A stretch of DNA of 64,000 nt from Caloranaerobacter sp050286925. Its GTDB lineage: Bacteria; Bacillota; Clostridia; Tissierellales; Thermohalobacteraceae. Each line of letters begins with the position of its first letter. The first letter of the stretch is position 1. Made by a program: the position numbers and the translations under genes. The stretch spans positions 1 to 64,000 of the forward strand of contig NZ_JBFWFX010000010.1 of assembly GCF_050286925.1 (NCBI RefSeq), in the 5' to 3' direction. A model generated the notes under the pieces. It searched no databases and was not told the origin of the DNA. It saw nothing but the letters and a program-made list of their open reading frames with translations. This document shows, one piece after another, positions 24,567 through 32,860 of the stretch.

Positions 24567-25448
24567 TTGCAAATTGCTAAAAGAATGTCTTTTACTTCTA
24601 CAAATTTAGTGGATTACTCAAGTAAAATTATATTCATTTTATTGGGGAACTTATTTTGCTCAATTGCTTTTAATGGTTTTTTCGTACCAAATCACTTGCT
24701 AAGTGGTGGAGTTGGCGGAATAGCTATAATGATTCATTTTTTAACTAATTTACCAATAGGACTTATTATATTTCTTATTAACATACCAATTTTTATAATC
24801 GGTTCTAAAATTATAGACAAAAAATTTACAGCATATAGTTTTATATCAATGTTGACCCTATCATTTTTACTTGAGTTAACTAGAGGAATTGACCAATTGA
24901 TAATGATGGATGATATATTACTTGCAGCTATTTTTGGTGGTATACTAAATGGATTAGGTATGGGATTGTTGTTTAGAAACAGGACATCACAGGGTGGATT
25001 AGATATAATAGCTGCAATATTTAAGAAAAAATATAACATAAATATCGGAACAGGATTAATGGGAGTTAATACAATAATTATAGCATCATCTTCAGCATTA
25101 TTTGGATTAAAACCAGCAATGTACACACTTATAGCATTATATACAGCATATAAGATAGTTGATAAGGTACAGGAAGGATTAGACACTAAGAAAAATGTAA
25201 TAATAATATCAGATAAATCTCAAGAGCTAGGAGAAGCGATACAGAAGAAGTTACACAGAGGAGTTACTTTCCTTAAAGGAGAAGGTGGATATACTAAGAA
25301 TAATAAAAATGTAATTTATTGTATAGTAACATCAACTCAAGTTGGAAAACTAAAAGAAATAATTGAAGAAGTAGATCCTAATGCTTTTATGACAATCAAC
25401 AATATACAAGAAGTAAAAGGTAGAGGGTTTAAGAGTGTTGGAATATAA
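24567..25448 (+). CDS. YitT-family membrane protein (DUF161 + DUF2179)
   Basis: 293 residues. Five or six membrane segments occupy residues 20-200, including SGGVGGIAIMIHFL and GLLFRNRTSQGGLDIIAAI, typical of DUF161. The soluble C-terminal DUF2179 domain reads LHRGVTFLKGEGGYTKNNKNVI. The family is widespread in Firmicutes, and its function is not established. It starts at TTG 24567, behind AGAGGT. It stands alone between two terminators. Confidence 0.88.
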   Translation: MQIAKRMSFTSTNLVDYSSKIIFILLGNLFCSIAFNGFFVPNHLLSGGVGGIAIMIHFLTNLPIGLIIFLINIPIFIIGSKIIDKKFTAYSFISMLTLSFLLELTRGIDQLIMMDDILLAAIFGGILNGLGMGLLFRNRTSQGGLDIIAAIFKKKYNINIGTGLMGVNTIIIASSSALFGLKPAMYTLIALYTAYKIVDKVQEGLDTKKNVIIISDKSQELGEAIQKKLHRGVTFLKGEGGYTKNNKNVIYCIVTSTQVGKLKEIIEEVDPNAFMTINNIQEVKGRGFKSVGI

Positions 25449-25477
25449 GGTAAGGTTTAATCCTTACCTTTTTTTTT
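25448..25477 (+). terminator. Rho-independent terminator of the yitT-family gene
   Basis: AGGTAAGG/CCTTACCT stem followed by nine T residues. Confidence 0.9.
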
Positions 25478-25574
25478 CTTCAGATTAAAACAATTTTGAA
25501 CTAAAATGGGTAGTTGTTACAATACACACAATATGTTATCATAAAATAGTATAGTTATATAAGGAGGTTTGCTG

Positions 25575-26921
25575 ATGGGAAGATTATTTGGAACTGATGG
25601 AGTTAGGGGTATAGCAAACAAGGAATTGACTCCTGAATTAGCATTTAAATTGGGAAGAGCTGGAGCGTATATACTAACTAAAGGGAAAAAGGATGCAAAG
25701 ATAGTTGTAGGAATGGATACAAGAATATCTGGAGATATGTTAGAAGCTGCATTAATATCAGGCATTTGTTCCGTTGGTGTAGATGTTTTATCTGTAGGTA
25801 TTATACCGACACCAGGGGTTGCATATTTAACAAGAGAATATAATGCTGATGCAGGAATAGTAATTTCAGCTTCACATAATCCAGTAGAATACAATGGTAT
25901 TAAATTTTTCAATTCTAAAGGATATAAATTAAATGATGAAATAGAAAGAAACATAGAAAAAATAATTTTAGATAATATTGAAATACCTGCAAGTCCTACA
26001 GGAGAGAACATAGGAAGAGTTAAAAGAGTAGAAGATGGACAAAGAAAATATATAGATTTTCTAAAGAGTACTATTGATGTTGATTTAAAAGGATTAAAAG
26101 TAGCAATGGATTGTGGTAATGGTGCAGCATATAAAATAGCTCCTACTGTATTTGAAGAGTTAGGTGCAGAAGTAGTGGTAATTCATAACATGCCAAATGG
26201 TATTAATATAAATGTGAATTGTGGTTCTACTAATCCAGAGCAGGTACAAAAGTTGGTTTTAGAAACAGGTGCAGATATAGGACTTTCATTTGATGGAGAT
26301 GCTGATAGATTAATAGCAGTTGATGAAAATGGTAAAATAGTAGATGGCGATCATATAATGGCTATATGTGGAATATCATTAAAAGAAAGAAATAAACTTA
26401 AAGGTAATACTGTAGTAGCGACTGTTATGAGCAATATGGGGCTTGATATCTGCTTAAAAGAAAAAGAAATAGAAATTGTTAAAACCAAAGTAGGAGATAG
26501 ATACGTTCTTGAAGAAATGTTAAATAAAGGTTATTCTTTAGGTGGAGAGCAGTCAGGACATATTATATTTTTAGATTATAATACAACTGGAGATGGGATA
26601 TTAACTGCTCTGCAATTAACTAGTGTTGTGAAGAATAAGGGTAAAAAACTTTCAGAACTTGCAAAAATAATGACTACATTGCCACAAGTATTAGTAAATG
26701 CCAAAGTACCTAATGATAAAAAGAAGAAATACCTTGAAGATGAAATGATTAGAAGAGAAATTGAGAAAATAGAAGAAAGTTTAAAAGATACAGGAAGAGT
26801 TTTAATAAGACCATCTGGTACAGAGCCATTAGTTAGAGTTATGATTGAAGGAAAAAATGAAGAAGAAATCAAAGAAATGGCACAAAGTTTAGCAAAACTT
26901 ATAGAAGAAAGACTAAATTAA
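25575..26921 (+). CDS. glmM: Phosphoglucosamine mutase GlmM
   Basis: 448 residues. GRLFGTDGVRGIAN at the N terminus, the phosphoserine loop GIVISASHNPVEYNG, the metal loop SFDGDADRLIAVD and the C-terminal RPSGTEPLVRVMIEG identify GlmM. It interconverts glucosamine-6-phosphate and glucosamine-1-phosphate for peptidoglycan synthesis. The ATG at 25575 follows AAGGAGG. glmS lies downstream under ribozyme control, so both amino-sugar steps are adjacent. The usual upstream partners cdaA-cdaR are 10 kb away. Confidence 0.96.
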   Translation: MGRLFGTDGVRGIANKELTPELAFKLGRAGAYILTKGKKDAKIVVGMDTRISGDMLEAALISGICSVGVDVLSVGIIPTPGVAYLTREYNADAGIVISASHNPVEYNGIKFFNSKGYKLNDEIERNIEKIILDNIEIPASPTGENIGRVKRVEDGQRKYIDFLKSTIDVDLKGLKVAMDCGNGAAYKIAPTVFEELGAEVVVIHNMPNGININVNCGSTNPEQVQKLVLETGADIGLSFDGDADRLIAVDENGKIVDGDHIMAICGISLKERNKLKGNTVVATVMSNMGLDICLKEKEIEIVKTKVGDRYVLEEMLNKGYSLGGEQSGHIIFLDYNTTGDGILTALQLTSVVKNKGKKLSELAKIMTTLPQVLVNAKVPNDKKKKYLEDEMIRREIEKIEESLKDTGRVLIRPSGTEPLVRVMIEGKNEEEIKEMAQSLAKLIEERLN

Positions 26922-26922
26922 G

Positions 26923-27020
26923 AAATTTAAAATTGAAAATGGAAAATGTAAAATTAAAAATGTAAAAATTAGCTGATATATAATAGATAATTCAAATTCT
27001 CAATTTTAAATTTTAAATTC
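26923..27020. repeat. AT-rich imperfect inverted repeat between glmM and glmS
   Basis: Left arm with TTTAAAATTGAAAATGGAAA and right arm with TTCTCAATTTTAAATTTTAA form an imperfect dyad of the same type as the repeat at 21698. It lies just 5' of the glmS ribozyme. Confidence 0.55.
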
Positions 27021-27065
27021 CTTATAGGGGGTGATGCTTGTAAGAAAAAGGCAAACAATTGAATA

Positions 27066-27220
27066 AAAAGCGCCAGGGCTTAAAAGTATGTATTACTTTT
27101 AAGTCGACGAGGACAGGGTTTATCGAGGTTTCGGCGGATGCCCTGCGGTGTATCCACCACCGTTAAAGATTCTACAAAACCCATAAGCGATTATGGGGAC
27201 AAAAGGAATCGGGTGGATTA
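27066..27220 (+). ncRNA. glmS ribozyme (GlcN6P-responsive)
   Basis: The conserved core is unmistakable: AAAGCGCCAGGGC at the cleavage end, then GTCGACGAGGACAGGGTTTATC and TTTCGGCGGATGCCCTG (quoted in pieces), GTTAAAGATTCTACAAAACC and GGGGACAAAAGGAATC. Self-cleavage is expected between A27069 and G27070. When bound by glucosamine-6-phosphate it cleaves its own mRNA and lowers GlmS synthesis. A hairpin AACCCATT/AATGGGTT follows at 27224-27242. It lies 106 bases ahead of the glmS start. Confidence 0.96.
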
Positions 27221-27325
27221 ATAAACCCATTTCCAATGGGTTAGTTTGTTGTGCTTCTAAAAATGATAGAGATAGTAGCAAGCATCATGCATAATTCATA
27301 ATAAATGACAAAAAGGGGTGTTATT

Positions 27326-29152
27326 ATGTGTGGAATTGTTGGATATATAGGTAGCAAAAAAGCTCATGAAATACTAGTTGAAGGACTTGAAAAGCTTGAG
27401 TATAGAGGATATGATTCTGCTGGTATAGCAGTTTTTGATAAAGGACAATTAAAGGTAAGAAAATATAAAGGAAGACTTTCAGTTTTAAGAGAAAAGTTAA
27501 GTGAAGAAGAGTTTAATGCTACTGTAGGTATTGGCCATACGAGATGGGCTACACATGGAGAACCATCAGATAAGAATGCACATCCTCATACTAATGTAAC
27601 AGGGGATATAGCTGTAGTTCATAATGGTATTATTGAAAACTTTATGGAGCTTAAAGAAAAACTACAGGACAAAGGATACAAATTTGTTTCAGAGACAGAT
27701 ACAGAAGTTATATCTCATCTAATAGATTATTACTTCGATGGTGATTTGTTAGAAGCTGTAAAAAAAGCAGTATCAAGACTTGAAGGAGCTTTTGCTTTAG
27801 GAGTAATTTGCAAAGATAATCCTGATAAATTAATTGCAGTAAGAAAAGACAGTCCATTAATAATAGGAATAGGAAAAGGAGAAAACTTTATAGCATCTGA
27901 TATACCTGCAATATTAAAATACACTAGAGATGTTTATATATTAGAAGATGGAGAAATGGCTGTTGTAGAAAAAGACAATATCAAAATAATGCAGCTTAAT
28001 GGAGAACCTATAGAAAAAGAAGTTTTCACAGTTAACTGGGATGTAGAAGCAGCAGAAAAAGGTGGATATGACCACTTTATGATAAAAGAAATTTATGAAC
28101 AGCCTAAAGCAATAAAAGATACTCTTTCACCAAGAATAAATAAAGATAATGTAATAAAACTTGATGATATAAACATTACAAAGGAAGAATTAGATAAAAT
28201 AAATAGAATTTATATTATAGCTTGTGGTACAGCATATCATGCAGGTTTACTTGGTAAAGTTCTAATTGAAAAATATGTAAAGATACCTGTAATTGCAGAC
28301 GTGGCGTCAGAATTTAGATATAGTAATCCATTTATCGATGAAAATACTCTAATGATAGTAGTAAGTCAATCTGGAGAAACAGCTGATACATTAGCAGCTT
28401 TAAGACTTGCTAAGAAAAATAATGCAAAAGTATATGCTGTAACAAATGTAGTAGGAAGTACAATATCAAGAGAAGCTGACGAAGTATTTTACACTTGGGC
28501 TGGTCCAGAAATTGCCGTTGCTTCAACTAAAGCTTATACAACACAATTAGTTTCAATGGCTTTAATAGCTCTTGATATGGCAGTTAAGAAGGGAACTATT
28601 GATAAAGAAGAGTATGACAAAGTATTAAATGAATTAAGAAGTCTTTCAGAAAAAGCTCAGAAAATATTAGATAATACAGAGCTAATCAAAAAAGCTAGTG
28701 AAAAAATCTATAAAGCACAAAGTGTATTTTTCATAGGTAGAGGTATAGATTATGATGTAGCAAGAGAGGGTTCATTAAAACTTAAAGAGATTTCATATAT
28801 TCATTCCGAAGCAATGGCTGCTGGAGAATTAAAACATGGAACAATCGCTTTAATAGAGGAAGGAACACCAGTTATAGCTATAGCTACTCAAGAAAAACTA
28901 TATGATAAGATGTTAAGCAATATAAAAGAGGTAAAAGCTAGAGGTGCATATGTAATAGCTTTAGCTAAAGAAGGAAACAAAGAAATAGAAAAAACAGCAG
29001 ATACTGTAATATATATTCCAGATGTTATAGATGAATTAACTTCAGTTCTAAGCGTTATACCTCTTCAATTACTAGCTTATTATGTTGCAGTAATGAGAGG
29101 TTGTGATGTAGACAAACCAAGAAATTTAGCAAAAAGTGTAACTGTTGAATAA
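27326..29152 (+). CDS. glmS: Glutamine--fructose-6-phosphate aminotransferase GlmS
   Basis: 608 residues. The mature N terminus CGIVGYIG supplies the catalytic cysteine after methionine removal, which fixes the start at the ATG 27326 with AAGGGGTG ahead of it. The N-terminal glutaminase domain has GHTRWATHGEPS and VHNGIIENF. Two SIS sugar-isomerase domains follow with VSQSGETADTLAAL and the C-terminal NLAKSVTVE. It makes glucosamine-6-phosphate from fructose-6-phosphate and glutamine. Controlled by the upstream ribozyme, and closed by a large terminator. Confidence 0.97.
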   Translation: MCGIVGYIGSKKAHEILVEGLEKLEYRGYDSAGIAVFDKGQLKVRKYKGRLSVLREKLSEEEFNATVGIGHTRWATHGEPSDKNAHPHTNVTGDIAVVHNGIIENFMELKEKLQDKGYKFVSETDTEVISHLIDYYFDGDLLEAVKKAVSRLEGAFALGVICKDNPDKLIAVRKDSPLIIGIGKGENFIASDIPAILKYTRDVYILEDGEMAVVEKDNIKIMQLNGEPIEKEVFTVNWDVEAAEKGGYDHFMIKEIYEQPKAIKDTLSPRINKDNVIKLDDINITKEELDKINRIYIIACGTAYHAGLLGKVLIEKYVKIPVIADVASEFRYSNPFIDENTLMIVVSQSGETADTLAALRLAKKNNAKVYAVTNVVGSTISREADEVFYTWAGPEIAVASTKAYTTQLVSMALIALDMAVKKGTIDKEEYDKVLNELRSLSEKAQKILDNTELIKKASEKIYKAQSVFFIGRGIDYDVAREGSLKLKEISYIHSEAMAAGELKHGTIALIEEGTPVIAIATQEKLYDKMLSNIKEVKARGAYVIALAKEGNKEIEKTADTVIYIPDVIDELTSVLSVIPLQLLAYYVAVMRGCDVDKPRNLAKSVTVE

Positions 29153-29210
29153 GAAAATATTATTTCCTGGGGAATAATGTTGTCGAATTAAAGGAGATAA
29201 AGTTTGTTTA

Positions 29211-29260
29211 AATCATGGATGGAGTGCAGAGTGCAAGCTGCATCTATCCATGATTTTTTT
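29211..29260 (+). terminator. Large terminator hairpin after glmS
   Basis: AATCATGGATGGAGTGCAG pairs with CTGCATCTATCCATGATT around an eight-base loop, followed by a T-run. The T-run merges with the end of a reversed repeat copy. Confidence 0.85.
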
Positions 29261-29457
29261 ATAATCCATAGCAAATTATAATAAAATCTTATATTTTAAA
29301 AATTTAATGTCGATTTTATTGAAACTTTGTCTGGCATGTTCACATGCCAGAGTTGTTATAAACTGTGTTAGCTTGTGGATAATTTCAAATATAATTTCCG
29401 CAATGGATATAGACAAAATCCACCTTAATTTATTCAATTTAATCGAAGATTTTGTTT
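29259..29457 (-). repeat. Two-hairpin repeat, full-length copy (reverse orientation)
   Basis: In reverse this matches the copies at 36315 and 59651 throughout: right end TTATAATCCATAGCAAATTATAATAAAAT (in pieces), the internal hairpin CTGGCATGT/ACATGCCAG, and left end AATCGAAGATTTTGT. It is the only full copy not pointing at a start codon; it sits between the glmS terminator and the PHP gene. Confidence 0.85.
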
Positions 29458-29606
29458 TATATAAAATTACTTTTAGACGAATATTAAAATAAATCATATA
29501 AAAATGAAGGAGGTTATGATATTTTATTGAATTTACTAATATGGCAAAGTGAATATGATAACATTTAGAACAGTTTTATTATGTTTTTTAAAGGAAGGGT
29601 GAGGAT

Positions 29607-30392
29607 ATGTTTAAAAAGAGTAGTGGTATGATAGATGGCCATGTACATATTGAAAAAGGAGATTATACCATAGATTGGATAAAAAAAATTGTTAGATATG
29701 CATGCGAAAGAGGAATATCAGAAATCAATATTTTGGAACATTCTTATAAGTTTAAAGAGTTTGAAAGAGTTTATGAAAAAATTGCTTCGTATAATGAATA
29801 TCAAAAATCTTGGTTAAATGAAAGAATGAAATTGTCTCTAGATCAATATGAGAAATTAATTATGGAAGCAAGAAAAAATAAATTTCCAATTAAAATAAAT
29901 TTTGGATTAGAAGTATGTTTTATAGAAGGAACTGAAAATATAGTTAAAGATATAATTGGAAAATTTGATTGGGATTTTATGACAGGTTCAGTACATTGGA
30001 TAGATGGATGGGGGTTTGATCATAAAAAGGAATTTTGGGAAGGAAAAGGTGTAGACAAGTTATATAAAAGATATTATGAAATTATGAAAAGTCTTATAAA
30101 ATCTGGGCTGTTTGATATTTTAGCACATCCTGATTCTATCAAATGTTTCGGCTATTATCCTTCTTTTGATTTAGAAGAAACTTATATAGAAATTGCAGAT
30201 TTATTAAATCAATATGATATGTATGCTGAACAGAGTGGTGGATTATATTTAAATTATGGACATGAAGAACTCGGAATGAATAGTAAATTATATAATATTT
30301 TCAAAAAAAAGAATGTGAAGATAATTACCACTTCAGATGCTCATAGGCCAGAAGATACAGGGAAATATATAAAAGAATTAAGTGAACTATAA
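29607..30392 (+). CDS. PHP-domain phosphoesterase, histidinol-phosphatase-like
   Basis: 261 residues. MIDGHVHIEKGDY gives the first metal-binding HxH; ILEHSYKF, a middle FGLEVCF, MTGSVHW, DILAHPDSIK and the final TTSDAHRPED supply the remaining histidines and aspartates of the PHP trinuclear metal site. Closest in pattern to HisJ-type histidinol phosphatases and related phosphoesterases. No his genes are nearby, so the substrate is open. AAGGAAGGGTGAGG precedes the ATG. Confidence 0.85.
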   Translation: MFKKSSGMIDGHVHIEKGDYTIDWIKKIVRYACERGISEINILEHSYKFKEFERVYEKIASYNEYQKSWLNERMKLSLDQYEKLIMEARKNKFPIKINFGLEVCFIEGTENIVKDIIGKFDWDFMTGSVHWIDGWGFDHKKEFWEGKGVDKLYKRYYEIMKSLIKSGLFDILAHPDSIKCFGYYPSFDLEETYIEIADLLNQYDMYAEQSGGLYLNYGHEELGMNSKLYNIFKKKNVKIITTSDAHRPEDTGKYIKELSEL

Positions 30393-30432
30393 AGATTATA
30401 ATTTAAAATTGAAAGAAAGAAGGGAATAAGTG

Positions 30433-31072
30433 ATGGAAGAATATCTAGGGAAAAAAGTTATGGTAGTTATAGACAGACCATTAGGGTCTAAACACCCAGA
30501 ACATGAATTTATATATCCAATAAACTATGGGTATCTTTCTAATACAGTTTCAGGAGATGGAGAAGAAATAGATGCCTATGTTTTGGGCGAGTTTAAACCA
30601 CTAGAATCCTATGAAGGGTATGTTACCGCAATAATACAGCGAAAAAATGATAATGAAGATAAATTAGTAGTCTGCAAAGATTTAAATATGTATAATAGAG
30701 ATCAAATCAAGGCATTAGTAGAATTCCAAGAGAGATTTTTTAAAACAGAAATTATTATGTATGACGATGAGGCTGAAAAAGATAAAAAGTAATCCTAATG
30801 TGGCTTTATGTGTTGATAATTTTCAAATTGAGGGATATGCAAAAATAAAAGGGCATCCTTTTGCAGAAGAAAATAAAAATTTTATAGAAGTATTTAGAGA
30901 AGTACATAATGGTTCTTTTAATGCATATTCTCATATGGAAAATGAAGTAGTTATAGAAGTTGAACCGAAAATTGTTACAACATGGAAGTATGAAAATGGA
31001 AAGCCTTTTAGGGAGTTTTTAGATTTTAGAAATGGAAGGGCGTATAGAAAATATTATGATAATAGTAAATAG
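30433..31072 (+). pseudogene. Broken copy of the pyrophosphatase-like/flavin-fold fusion gene
   Basis: Near-identical to the intact gene at 36556 except for a 188-bp internal deletion. In the intact copy AGATA occurs at 36903 and again at 37091; here the two have collapsed to one, removing everything between. Because 188 is not a multiple of three, the frame shifts and stops at 30792, seven residues after the junction; the rest (to 31072) keeps high similarity in another frame. The N-terminal 117 residues remain readable and could still be translated as a lone pyrophosphatase-like domain. Confidence 0.9.
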
Positions 31073-31082
31073 AGATAGATGG

Positions 31083-31125
31083 ATACAAAGAGATGGTTCT
31101 GTTGTGTTAAACCATCTCTTTGTAT
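31083..31125. repeat. Perfect 16-bp inverted repeat
   Basis: ATACAAAGAGATGGTT and AACCATCTCTTTGTAT flank an 11-base loop. It resembles the GACGGTT/AACCGTC hairpins at 37730 and 40554 and directly follows the broken gene copy, as the similar repeat follows the intact copy. Confidence 0.75.
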
Positions 31126-31128
31126 CTA

Positions 31129-31251
31129 TTACTTAACTTGTCCAAACTTTTCCCCAAATGGGAAAAATCTAAAAGATGCTTTTCCTTGGATTCTTTTTAT
31201 CTTAACTGGTCCAAAATTTCTACTATCATTACTATTTTGTCTGTTATCTCC
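31129..31251 (-). pseudogene. C-terminal fragment of a type I signal peptidase
   Basis: The 40-codon frame reads GDNRQNSNDSRNFGPVKIKR then GKASFRFFPFGEKFG and a stop. GDNR-NS-DSR-(F/Y)GPV followed by (I/L)-GKA-FRF-PF is the signature end of bacterial signal peptidase I (box E and tail). Everything upstream, including the serine and lysine catalytic residues, is missing; the sequence passes abruptly into a transposase remnant. Confidence 0.8.
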
Positions 31252-31480
31252 TAGGTTGCAAAATTATTAAGTCCTAAATCAATTCCTATAATTCTGCCTT
31301 TATTTTTAGTTACTTTCTCCTTTCAATTTCTTTCTTATAGATAATCTCTATTACATATATTTGCCTTTTAGGTATTATTCGTACTTGTCGTAATTTACCA
31401 CTAAATACTCTTTATATAATTTATTTATAGGACCTACTATTGTTGACCAACTTGTTTCGTCTTACACTATATAAGAACAA
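31252..31480 (-). pseudogene. IS200/IS605-type TnpB (OrfB) remnant
   Basis: Reading the minus strand in shifting frames gives KLRQVRIIPKRQIYVIEIIY, then GRIIGIDLGLNNFAT, the start of the RuvC-like nuclease domain with its first aspartate, and an upstream TKQVGQQ segment interrupted by stops. These are typical of IS605-family TnpB proteins. The gene is decayed and cut short right after NNFAT, where the signal peptidase fragment begins. No right end or omega-RNA-like element could be identified. Confidence 0.65.
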
Positions 31481-31514
31481 TTTATATATATCAGCATTTA
31501 TTTACAATCAAACT

Positions 31515-32180
31515 TTAAACATCTCCTAAATATTTATCTAATAAATTATTTAATTCTTTTATACTATTCAAATTCACCTTTGAATCTAAAGTTTCTATTT
31601 TAACTAACTCTTCATTAACATACCCATTACTTATACTTTTCACTAAGCCTATTCCCTTGGCATAATATTTTTTTATTTCTATATCATTTTTTCTTATAGT
31701 GACTTCCAATGTACTATAATATCCAGAGGGGGTATTTACATCTACATTAACTCCTGTAATTTCATATTCTGTATTATCTTCATTTTTCCACTTAGTGCCT
31801 ACTTTTATAGGAGTTTGTAATACTATGTCATTTTCATTTAGTTCTTTGTTAAGATAATTTTTATCAAATGAATCAACTTCACTTCTATATATTAATTTAA
31901 TATAATCATTAGTTTTTTTATAAATTGATACTAAACATGTGCCATAATCAATTTGATTTATTTGATACATGCTTTCATTGATTTCATTTACTATATATAT
32001 TTTTCCATACCCTTCAAATCCACCATTAAATACCTTTACTAAATTATTTTTAGGTACATACTCTCTTATATTAATTGTAGTATTGTTAGTATTTATCATC
32101 TCATTCAAGCATGATGACAGTAGTATAGATAATCCTAATAATATAATATATCTTTTCTTGGTATTTACAAGTATATTCAA
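31515..32180 (-). CDS. Predicted lipoprotein of unknown function
   Basis: 221 residues. A basic N terminus (NTKKRY) and hydrophobic core end in the lipobox LLSSC, so the protein should be lipid-anchored on the outer face of the membrane. The mature part is acidic and beta-rich, with paired aromatic/aspartate strands (GGFEGYGKIYIV, GTKWKNEDNTEYEITGV, YYAKGIGLVKS). I do not recognise the family, though similar small lipoproteins are common in Clostridia. It lies in the accessory region next to mobile-element scraps, reading toward the TnpB remnant. Confidence 0.7.
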   Translation of the reverse strand: MNILVNTKKRYIILLGLSILLSSCLNEMINTNNTTINIREYVPKNNLVKVFNGGFEGYGKIYIVNEINESMYQINQIDYGTCLVSIYKKTNDYIKLIYRSEVDSFDKNYLNKELNENDIVLQTPIKVGTKWKNEDNTEYEITGVNVDVNTPSGYYSTLEVTIRKNDIEIKKYYAKGIGLVKSISNGYVNEELVKIETLDSKVNLNSIKELNNLLDKYLGDV

Positions 32181-32491
32181 ATTACATCCCTTCTTTAAAT
32201 TAATAAGTATATATTATACATTAAATGTAATATTATAGAAACTAGAATTGTTATAATAACACTTTAAATGTATTCAAGTACTATTTATGAACAACTTTTA
32301 GAATAATATATAAATATGAAAGGCACACTTATGTGTGCCTTTAAGGCTGTAGACAAAATAGGGGAGAATCCTTTAAAATCAAATGTTTATGTTAATCTAA
32401 AAGTAGTCCACGGTATTAATTAAAAAATCCCCCACAATAAAATATACTACCCCTATACAAAAGTATAGGGAGCTAGTGGAGGATGATAAGT
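32181..32491. other. Gap with a hairpin and the probable left end of an IS21-type element
   Basis: The lipoprotein promoter should lie at the left. AAAGGCACA/TGTGTGCCTTT forms a strong hairpin at 32319-32342. From about 32347 (TGTAGACAAAATAGGGG) the sequence reads like an IS21 terminal region leading into istA. CCCTATAC/GTATAGGG (about 32450-32470) is a hairpin just before the istA ribosome site. Confidence 0.4.
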
Positions 32492-32860
32492 TTGAAACAA
32501 AAAGCAGAAATCTTACTAAAATATTTTAGAGAGGGTGAATCACAGAGAGAAATAAGTAGAACATTAGGTATTTCAAGAAAAACAGTAAGAAAATATATTA
32601 AAGAATTTGAAGAGAAGTTACAAAAATTAGGTAGTGAAAGTGATGAAAACAAGATTCTTTTACTAATTGAAGAAATGGTATCAAAGCCTAAATATGATAC
32701 ATCAAAGAGAAAAAAAGTTAAGTTAACAGACGAAGTTATTGAAATAATAGATAAGTGTCTTGAGGAAAATGAAAAGAAGAAACTTTCAGGCAAATCAAAG
32801 CAAATAATGAAGAAGATAGATATTCATGAGTATATAATAGAAAAAGGCTATGATATTAGT
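32492..32860 (+). pseudogene. istA: IS21-family IstA transposase, 5' fragment fused to hsdR
   Basis: From the TTG at 32492, behind GGAGG, the frame encodes LKQKAEILLKYFREGESQRE then ISRTLGISRKTVRKYI, the helix-turn-helix of IS21 IstA, followed by the usual linker and EYIIEKGYDIS. At about residue 120 the protein turns without any stop into HsdR sequence (SDGINARAG). The rest of istA (the DDE catalytic domain) and istB are absent. The join lies at a short shared stretch (GATATTAGTGATGG), suggesting recombination at microhomology. Confidence 0.85.

Noticed and set aside
29276..29497. Open frames on both strands over the repeat at 29.3-29.5 kb
   Set aside because: They lie inside a non-coding two-hairpin repeat and lack ribosome sites; the equivalent frames in other copies are products of shared sequence.
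30430..30792. Intact stand-alone pyrophosphatase gene
   Set aside because: The stop comes from a frameshift caused by the 188-bp deletion; the downstream sequence still matches the full gene.
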